Assembly: GCA_905221605.1 (NCBI GenBank)
Contig: CAJNDS010000001.1
Location: 504,025-564,024 of the forward strand
From: Symbiodinium natans
Taxonomy: Eukaryota; Sar; Dinophyceae; Suessiales; Symbiodiniaceae
DNA: 60,000 nt
Direction of reading: 5' to 3'
Position numbers and translations under genes: made by a program. Shown piece by piece: positions 52,617 to 60,000 of the stretch (position 1 is the stretch's first letter; each line of letters begins with the position of its first letter). The notes below the pieces were generated by a model that saw only the letters and a list, made by a program, of their open reading frames with translations, ran no database searches and had not been told where the DNA came from.

Positions 52617-55600
52617 GTTTGGGGTTTAGGGATTAGGGTTGAAGGGTTTAGGGTTTAGGGTTTAGGGCTTAGGGTTTAGGGTTTAGGGTTTAGGGCTTAG
52701 GGTTTAGGGGTTATAGCTATACTACATACATTTTCGGCCGTCCTGTTAGCGCAGGCTGCACAGTTTCCTGCTAAGGCCCTGAGGAAGTGGCCCCTAGCCT
52801 CTTCCTCTCCACTAGCACGTGAAAGTTTGAAAGGCGAGACCCTATAACCCTAGACCCCTATAAACCCTCAACCCTAAACCTAAAAAAACCTAAACCCTAT
52901 AAACCCTAAAACCCTGGAAACCCTAAACTTTAGGCCCTAAACCCTGAAACCCAAAATCCTAAAACCCTAAACTTAAAACCTAAACCCAGTCACACTTTCC
53001 ATTCCAAACCCCTCCCAAGCCCTGAAGCCTCGCCATTGCGAAGCCCGACACGGGGTCTTGAAGTTTCACCCTTCAGGAGGACGCAACAGGGATTTAGGTT
53101 TAGGGTTCACAGGGTTCACAAAGTTCACACAGGTCATAGGGTTCATAGGGTTTATAGCGTGCATAGGGTTTATAAGGCTTATAGGATTGATGGGGTTAAT
53201 AAGGTTTATAGGGCTCAGGGTTGAAGACAATGTGGATGAACATGTGAATCCGAGGACACGGCGTGTGCCTCCGTAGGCGGCACGTAGTCCTGCCGCGGAG
53301 CCCTACACCCTAAACCCTAAACCATAAACCCTAAACCCTAAACCCTAACCCTAAACCCTAAACCCTAACCCCCCAGAGCCCTGCTGCGGTTGATGCTCTT
53401 TAGCCTCTCTTTTCCCTGGCCTAGGGCTGACACACGCGCGCTTGGGAATGCCCATGGAGCTGCTTCTTTAGAAGGTATAAAACTGAAGGCTCAGGTCGTG
53501 TCGATTTCTCCCCCCAGCCCCAACCCCACTATTCTTCCCAACCTCACGCTGATAGACCCACGGGTTTAGGGTTTAGGCTTTAGGGTTTAGGGGCAAATAG
53601 GGGCCTGAAGAATTAGCATAGGGTTTTGGGGGGGATTATAGTATAATTGCAAAGGGAGCGCGAGGACAAAACAGCACAAGGGAAGTGCAACACACACACA
53701 CACACACAGATATGCTCATTGGGACCGTAAGGAAATATATAACTAGTAATTCTCTCGACCCCTATAGTAGAGAGTTTGGGGTGAAGGGGGCTTGGGCTAC
53801 AGGCTTGAAGCTCATGGGGTCACGAAACCTCCCGAGCCCTGCCCCGTAGGGTTTAGGGTTTAGGGTTTAGGGTTTAGGGTTTACGCTCCTCCAGTACAGG
53901 AACAAAGTCTGCGGCCGTGACGTCAATGGGCTCCGCGGCGGCGGCATCTCGGAATCAAGATGGCACGTTGTAGGGTTTAGGGTTTAGGGTCTAGGGTTTA
54001 GGGTTTAGGGTTTAGGGAAAGCTGAGGGTTAGGGTACAAGGTTTAGAGCTCTAGGATGACTTGAATGAGGAGACGGGCCGGCACTAGCAACGTCCTCAAC
54101 CCTGGAATGAGCCCAATCCTCAGGAAACCATGTGCCCCGGGTCTAGGGTTTAAGTTTAGGGTTTAGGGTTCAGGGTTTAGGGTTTCGGGCTACTCGTCAC
54201 CCCAAGCCCTAAATCCCCAACCCATATAGAACCGGATTCGGGACCAGGTTCTTCCCTACAAAGGCGCCTGGATCCCTTGCGTTTAGGGTTTAGGGTTTAG
54301 GGTTTAGGGTTTAGGGTTTAGGGTTTAGGGTTTAGGGTTTAGGGTTTAGGGTTTGCGGTTTAGGGTCTCGGGTTTTGGGTCTTGGGGTTTTAGGGTTTGG
54401 GCATCCAAGGTACAATCTGCCGGCAGAATCATACCCTGAGCCTCCCAACGTTGATAAACCTGAACCCCTCTACGCCCACAACACTAAAGCCCTCAACCCC
54501 ACCCTAAACCCTAAAGCCTAAACCCTGAGCCCCAAACATTTTGAACCCCCATGACACCTAAAACCCGCGACCCTTCACCAACTCCTAAAAATCTCCTAAA
54601 CCGCAAAAAACCCTAAAGCCCCCAAAAAAACCTAAAATCCCAACCCAAAAACCCATACACCCTATCCCCCTACATCTCGAGCCGCAACACTCCTTCTACG
54701 CTCCTCGCCGCCAAGGGGCTCTTTGGGGCCAGGCGTCCCCGCTGTGCTTCCTTGGCAGCCTGCGCAGCAGCCTCGCTCTGCAAGGGCTTAAGGTTCCAGG
54801 GTTTAGGGTTTAGGGTTTCGGGTTGAGAGTAGAGGGTTTAGGGTTGAGGGTTTAGGGTAGAGTTTGGGGTCGAAGGCGTATATCTTTTAAGGCCCAGTGT
54901 CGTAGGGTTGACATACTACACGGCTGGAGGGACATGGGTCATGCCAGTCAACTTGAGGACTTTTACCGCTGCTACTTGCAACCCCGCTGGCAGGATTAGG
55001 GTGATCGTCTATGCCCAAAATATGGTACCCGAAGAACACACCCCAAAATGAAGGCTTAGAGCTTCGGGAACCCCCCCAACAGGACACCCCTACTTTCGGA
55101 GAAATCGTTCTGGAGCCTTTCACAGCTTCAGCCCCTGCCCTGAACTAACCCTCTTGCTGATTAGCTGGGCTCCTGGGAATTTGCGCGGCCTTCCGCTGGC
55201 GGCGGCGGCGTTCCAGGTCCCTCTGACGCTCCTGCAAGTTTGGGGGGGCTCCCTGCACCACTGGTGCCGACCAGAAGTCAAAAATCCTACAGCAAACCCT
55301 AAGCCACTTAATCCCGCAACCCTGAACCCCTGACTCCTACCACCTTGAACCCTAAACCCTAAACCCCTACGCCCTAAACACGAACCCGCTACACCCTAAA
55401 CCCTAAATCCCAACACCCTAAACCCTAAATGCCAAAACCCTAAACCCTAAACCCTAAACCCTAAACCCTAAACCCTAAACCCTAAACCCTAAACCCTAAA
55501 CCCTAAACCCTAAACCCTAAACCCTAAACCCCAAACCCCAAACCGCAAACCCCAAACCCTAAACCCTAAAGCCTAGACAAGGGAAGTTTCTTCGACCCGC

Positions 55601-55693
55601 TCTCCAGGCTCACCTTTATTGAGGTAGGGTTTAGGGTTTAGGGTTTAGGGTTTAGGGTTTAGGGTTTAGGGTTTAGGGTTTAGGGTTTAGGGT

Positions 55694-55739
<46 letters not shown>

Positions 55740-58700
55740 GGTTTAGGGTTGTCAGTTTTCAGGGTTTGGGGTTTAGGGCTTGGGGTTTAAGGATTAGAGG
55801 GCTTAGTTCGTACCCCCACTGTGTTGGGTTCAAGGGTGATCGGCGCATGGCCCAGCACCAACAACTAGGAACTAAGAACCAAAACTGCAGACCCAAACCC
55901 AAAAACAGAGCTACATCCACAACCCTAGCTTCTAAACCAAACTACTAAACCCTAAACCCTAAACCCTAAACCCTAAATCCTAAACCCTAAACCCTAAACC
56001 CTAAACCCTAAACCCTAAACCCTAAACCCTAAACCCTAAGCGTTGAACACTAGCTACTACTCAACCCCAAGGACACGGCGTTCAACCCCATGGGCTCCTC
56101 CTCGGCTTCGAGAGTACGTGCGTTGTGCCTGGTGGTTTCGGAAGACAGGTTTAGGGTTTAGGGTTTGGGGTTTAGGGGTAGGGTTTAGGGTTTGTTTGGG
56201 TTTGGGGTTTGGGGTTTGCAGGTTGGGTTTTGGGGTTTGGGGTTTGGGGGTTTGGGGGTTTGGGGGTTTGGGGGTTTGGGGGTTTGGGGGTTTGGGGGTT
56301 TGGGGGTTTGGGGGTTTGGGGTTTAGGGTTTGTTTGGGGTTTATAGGGTTTGGGGTTGGGGGGCATATATATATATATATAGACGCCGACTTGGAGTCAA
56401 GGCGATCCACAGAAGCGAAAAGGCTGATGTGTTAACCAGCTGGGGTTTAGGGTTTGGGGTTTAGGGCGTAGCGTTTGGGGTTAGGGTTTGGAGTTTGGAG
56501 AGTGAAGAGGGAGAGAGGGAGAGAGGGAGAGAGAGAGAGAGGGAGAGAGAGAGAGAGAGGGCAAGAGAGAGAGAGAGAGAGAGAAAGATAGAAAGAGAGA
56601 GGGAAAGACAGAGAGAGATGTGGGTTCAGGGTTAGTTTAACGTTCGGGCTTTGGGGTTTAACTTTAGGGGTTCCCCAAGGACTTGTATATTGCTTTAAGG
56701 GGGCGTCCGGGTGTTAGGGTGTCTGCGGCCTTTTACTGCTTCAGGGTACGAGAAGGTCCAAGGTTCCGAGGTTCCGAGAGAGTTTCGAGGTGTTAAGGTG
56801 TAGGGATCCTATTAATGGAGAAATCGTATCATGTTTGTGGGCAAGTACTCCTTATGTTTGGTGCTTGTTACCCACAACCTTAACCCCTGACCCCTGAAGC
56901 CTAAACCCGAGCCCTAAACCGCATACCCTAAACCCTTGGACAAAAAACTGGTACGTAGGCCTTAAACCCTGACCCTGAACCCTAAACCCGAACCCTAAAC
57001 CGTATACCCTAAACCCTTGGACAAAAAACTGCTATGTAGGATATATCCAGTCGCAATTGACGTGTGCGACTCTTTGCAGGCTTGTCGCGAAGCTTTCGTT
57101 TGCGACTCCAAACCCTAAATCTTCCACCCCAAGCCCCAAATCAGGGTTTAGGTTTAGGGTTTAGGGTTTAGGGTCTAGGGTCTAGGGTCTAGGGTTTAGG
57201 GTTTTATGGTTTAGGGTTTAGGGTTTAGGGATACTGGGAGGGGGGAGGAAACCCTAAACGCTAATCTCCGCAACCCTAAAGGCAGCGACCAGCCTCTCAC
57301 ACGTGGAGATCGCCATGTCGCGAAGCTCCAGATAGGCCTGAGGAGTTTAGGGTTTTAAGGTTTAGGGATTTAGGGTTTGTATAGGCTTTCGGGCTTTAGT
57401 GTTCAGGGGTTGGGGTTTAGGGTTTAGGGTTTAGGGTTTAGGGTTTAGGGTCTAGGGTTTAGACTTTAGGGTACGGTTTAGGGCTTATGATTCCTAAACC
57501 CCAACCCCAAGAAAGTTCAGCGCCTCCACTGTAAGTGCATGAGCTGCAGCATAAACCCTAAACTCCCCAAGAAGGCCTCAGGCCTAAAACCCGAACCCCA
57601 TAAACCCCCCAACCCTAAAGCGCCGGATGGTGAGCACCACATCTCTCTCAGCCCTCCCCCAAACTTCGCCTCTGAGCCACCGAGGACGACCCGATAGGTC
57701 CCCCGTGCCATCCCTACAGCCCCAGCTGGTTGAAGCCATGCTCCCCCTTTCCAGCACGAAACTCGGGACTCCAAAGCCTTGGTTTAGGGTTTAGGGTTTA
57801 GGGTTTAGGGTCCCTCAGCCGACCCCTACTGCAAAGAAGCCCTACGCCCTTTCGGACAGCGGGGGCCCCTGCCGTTGCCAAGGCCTCCACTGCCGGATCG
57901 TAGACGGGCTGCAGCGCAGGTTTGGTTGCTTGGAGGGTTTGGAGGGAGGCGGGTCTCGAGGGCTTAGAGGGTTGAGAGGGTTTCGAGGGCTGAGGGGCGG
58001 AAACCTCTAAACCCTAAACCGTCGCACGTGGCGACTCTCGAAGATTACTGTGCATTTTTGACAATGTGACAATGTGCAATCTGCACAACATGGCAGAATT
58101 CCTATAGGAACCACCCAACCCCCATTCTCGGAACACCTCCAATCCCCCAAATCGTGCAGGCTTCTTAAATATAACCCTACTTTTTTTGCAGGGTTCCTTT
58201 AAGCCCCGAGCCCCAAGCCCTAAACCCTGAACCCAAAAACCTGAACCCTAAACCCTAAACCATAAACCCTAAAACCCTAAAACCTAAACCCCAACCGTTG
58301 CAAGCTTTTCAGCCCCTGCTTCCAAACCCTAAACCCTAAACCCTAAACCCTAAACCCTAAACCCTAAACCCTAAACCCTAAACCCTAAACCCTAAACACA
58401 GCCAGGAGCCGCCTCCGCCGGAGGTGGGGGCTCCTCCACTTCGGCGTTCGGCTTGGCCTTGGACTTGGCCTGGCAAGTTCTGAAGTTTCATCCTCAGGGT
58501 GTAGGGTTTAGGGTTTAGGGTTTAGGGTTTAGGGTTTAGGGTGTGGGGTTTAAGGTTTAGGGTTTAGGGTGATTTAAGACTCAGGATTTAGGGGGTTGAG
58601 GTTCCGGTGATAAGGCTACTATTTTCAATTTCGCATGCCAGCTTTCGGGCATTGGGGCTTCGGATTCTACAGAGTCCCCGAGATTGCTTGGGTTCAGTAT

Positions 58701-59880
58701 TTGCTTAGGAGAGGTTAGGGCTCAAGGCCTCAGAGACACACATTTGAACGGAATCCAAACTCACACCACACCCCTACGCTTAGACTGCCCAAAGGGCTCC
58801 CCCCCCCTCTTGGACGCCTTTTAAGGTTTAGGGAACGGGCTCGCAAAATGACGGGCACTCGTTCCACTACACCCTAAACCCTAAACCCTAAACCCTAAAC
58901 CCTAAGCCCCAAACCCTAATCCCTAAACCCTAAACCCTAAACCCTAAACCCCGACTTGGCCTTCCCATTGGCAGAGGGTGGCGGCTGCGCAGCCTCCCTC
59001 TGGGCCGCGAGGACGGCAGCAACCTCGGGGTCCACCTGAGACCACCCCCCCCGGTAGGGTTTAGGGTTTAGGGTTTAGGGTTTAGGGTTTAGGGTTTAGG
59101 GTTTAGGGTTTAGGGTTTAGGGTTTAGGGTTTAGGGTTTAGGGTTTAGGGTTTAGGGTTTAGGGTTTAGGGTTTAGGGTTTAGGGGTCAGGTTTAGGGTT
59201 TACGGTTTAGGGGTTTAGGGGTTTAGGGTTTAGGGTTCAGGGTTCAGGGTTCAGGGTTAGGGTTTAGGGTTTAAGGTCTAGGGTTTAGGGTTTAGGGTCT
59301 AGGGTTTAGGGTATAAATAAGTTTATAAGAGTCAAGGGACTAAAAGACGGACCCTTATAAGGGACCTTAGGGGCTTTTTATGGCTTATCCAGGGGCTACT
59401 TCGGTATATAGGGGGACTAAATAAGGTACATAAGATTAAGGGTCCCTTCTAGGCGGCCCTCCTTATATCCCCTAAGAGGTAGGAAGCTTTAAGCTTTGGG
59501 GTTCCAAGGTTTAGTTTTCAGGGTCTCGCCGCCGTTTTCCATCAACCCGAAGAAGGGAGATCAAAAACCCAAAGGGCAAGGCATGACCCTCCACTCCCCA
59601 AACTGGGGCATCATATAACAACCGGCCCTCTAAACCGGGCAACACCATGAGCCAACCTTCTGGGTTTTTTGGGGTTAGGGTTTAGGGTTTAGGGTTTAGG
59701 GTTTAGGGTTTAGGGTTTAGGGTTTAGGGCTTAGGGTTTAGGGTTAGGCGATCCTGATCATGGGGCCCTAAACCCTAAACCCTAAACCCTAAACCCTAAA
59801 CCGTGGCGTTCGTGCCTCCACCTCGGGTGGCTTCCATCCGACCACGGCCTCGGCGCCCGCCAGGTCTGCCTGCATGGGGG
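52559..59880 (-). CDS. Unrecognised Ala/Glu/Pro-rich protein, 3' part (introns included; 5' end outside window)
   Basis: About a dozen minus-strand exons, each protein-like in composition and separated by telomere-like introns. Read 5' to 3' they give acidic and Pro-rich linkers (EVEEPPPPAEAAPG), helical pieces (AYLELRDMAISTCERLVAAF), a strongly basic coiled-coil piece (LQERQRDLERRRRQRKAAQI), more Ala-rich helix and a C-terminus VNSTGTVHLYKRM followed by TGA at 52559-52561. I recognise no domain. Composition suggests a scaffold or regulatory protein, but that is inference. More than one gene could be present. The end lies 169 bases from the methyltransferase start. Confidence 0.5.
53255..53300 (-). 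CDS. Exon of unrecognised gene
   Basis: Minus frame reads QDYVPPTEAHAVSS after a plausible CAG|G acceptor. Confidence 0.45.
53375..53460 (-). CDS. Possible exon of unrecognised gene
   Basis: Minus frame reads QGKERLKSINRSRALG; another frame is also open (RACVSPRPGKREAKEHQPQQ). The frame is undecided. Confidence 0.3.
53588..53776. mobile_element. Foldback element, family D
   Basis: Left AATAGGGGCCTGAAGAATTA, right AATTCTCTCGACCCCTATAG, imperfect inverse, with an (AC)n tract inside. Confidence 0.6.
53885..53960 (-). CDS. Exon of unrecognised gene
   Basis: Minus frame reads DAAAAEPIDVTAADFVPVLE. Confidence 0.5.
54700..54785 (-). CDS. Exon of unrecognised gene
   Basis: Minus frame reads LQSEAAAQAAKEAQRGRLAP then KSPLAARS. 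Confidence 0.55.
55160..55240 (-). CDS. Exon, basic coiled coil
   Basis: Minus frame reads LQERQRDLERRRRQRKAAQI then PRSPANQQE. Confidence 0.6.
55436..55575 (-). repeat. CCCTAAA array
   Basis: Eighteen or so units, ending in CCCCAAA variants at the small exon near 55.6 kb. Confidence 0.95.
55580..55618 (-). CDS. Small exon of unrecognised gene
   Basis: Minus frame reads GEPGERVEETSLV between two opposed arrays. Short, so support is weak. Confidence 0.4.
56060..56148 (-). CDS. Exon of unrecognised gene
   Basis: Minus frame reads SETTRHNARTLEAEEEPMGL then NAVSLGLSS. Confidence 0.55.
56225..56365 (+). repeat. GGGGGTTT variant array
   Basis: About ten GGGGGTTT octamers, followed by a TA tract. 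Open frames of Pro-Asn-Pro-Gln-Thr type here are repeat artefacts. Confidence 0.95.
56500..56625 (+). repeat. Purine (GA)n tract
   Basis: About 120 bases of GAGAGA and GGGAGA units, almost pure purine on the plus strand. Confidence 0.95.
56890..57040. repeat. Tandem duplication
   Basis: CTAAACCCTTGGACAAAAAA CTG..TA.GTAGG with preceding CCCTAAACCG is present twice, about 80 bases apart. Confidence 0.85.
57272..57336 (-). CDS. Exon of unrecognised gene
   Basis: Acceptor CTCAG|GCC. Minus frame reads AYLELRDMAISTCERLVAAF, a regular amphipathic helix. Confidence 0.65.
57838..57918 (-). CDS. Exon of unrecognised gene
   Basis: Minus frame reads ALQPVYDPAVEALATAGAPA then VRKG. Confidence 0.55.
58398..58475 (-). 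CDS. Exon of unrecognised gene
   Basis: Minus frame reads CQAKSKAKPNAEVEEPPPPA then EAAPG, a Lys-to-Glu/Pro linker. Both flanks are arrays. Confidence 0.6.
58952..59041 (-). CDS. Exon of unrecognised gene
   Basis: Minus frame reads VDPEVAAVLAAQREAAQPPP then SANGKAKS. Followed by one of the longest pure TTTAGGG arrays. Confidence 0.6.
59056..59310 (+). repeat. Longest TTTAGGG array in the window
   Basis: About eighteen perfect units followed by mixed variants. It lies immediately high-side of the exon ending at 59041. Confidence 0.97.
59798..59876 (-). CDS. Exon of unrecognised gene
   Basis: Minus frame reads QADLAGAEAVVGWKPPEVEA then RTP, with arrays on both sides in the usual orientation. 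Most 5' exon visible. Confidence 0.55.
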
Positions 59881-60000
59881 GGGGGGCTTAGGGTTGAGGG
59901 TTGTTTCGGTTTTGGAGTTTTAGGGTTTTGGGGTTTTGGGGTTTAGGGTTTTGGGGTTTAGGGTCTAGAGGTTTTAGGGTTTTGGGGTTTTAGGGTTTTG

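Noticed and set aside
56057-56410. 117-codon Pro/Asn/Gln-rich frame
   Set aside because: It is a translation of the GGGGGTTT/CCCTAAA-type repeat; the same peptides appear wherever the repeat occurs.
1-60000. A chromosome end or subtelomere because of TTTAGGG
   Set aside because: Arrays occur throughout, in both orientations and within introns of threaded genes, so they do not mark an end.

Overview
The window looks like nuclear DNA of a dinoflagellate, or a very close alveolate relative. The reasons are the TTTAGGG telomere-type motif, genes all on one strand, very short GC-rich exons, introns with GT, GC or GA donors and AG|G acceptors, and direct repeats at splice junctions. There are no bacterial features. 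Almost every long open frame is an artefact of repeats. Real coding sequence is cut into exons of about 40-390 bases, and every gene I could thread runs on the minus strand. Coordinates ascend, so each gene starts at its high number.

Layout from high to low coordinate: (1) 52.56-59.88 kb, the 3' part of an unrecognised Ala/Glu/Pro-rich, partly coiled-coil protein that enters from beyond the window and ends at 52559. (2) 49.33-52.39 kb, an apparently complete class I SAM methyltransferase. (3) From 49301 down to at least 42.6 kb, an EF2/EFL1-like translational GTPase whose P-loop and switch II motifs look degenerate. Its start codon lies only 24 bases after the methyltransferase stop. (4) 38-42 kb, scattered exons I could not assign. 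(5) 36.80/36.87 down to 22.66 kb, an AMT-family ammonium transporter. I threaded it through 19 exons; most junctions are in frame, and three (exons 4/5, 5/6 and 9/10) are unresolved. (6) 0.85-20.4 kb, many short exons from one or more unrecognised genes. Exons near 0.9-1.7 kb recall ASH/HYDIN-type axonemal proteins, and others are Lys/Glu-rich coiled coil. This stretch could hold several genes.

The introns and spacers are dominated by TTTAGGG/CCCTAAA arrays in both orientations, with local variants (TTTTAGGG, CCCTATAAA, TTGAGGG, GGGGGTTT). Orientation is not random. About half of the exons I checked lie between CCCTAAA on the low side and TTTAGGG on the high side, so an intron read in the gene sense tends to begin with TTTAGGG and end with CCCTAAA. 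The two ends could therefore pair. Among the arrays sit small foldback (MITE-like) elements. One, at 49153-49258, has perfect 13-bp terminal inverted repeats and a 6-bp target duplication. Element plus one duplicate is exactly a 112-base GT-AG intron in the EF2-like gene. Other notable structure: an 832-bp tandem duplication carrying a repeated hairpin (9.83-11.4 kb) and an array of about twelve palindromic units separated by poly-G (37.24-38.15 kb).

All product calls come from reading translated exons by eye and comparing with remembered family motifs. No search was run, and exon ends without a stated junction are approximate.
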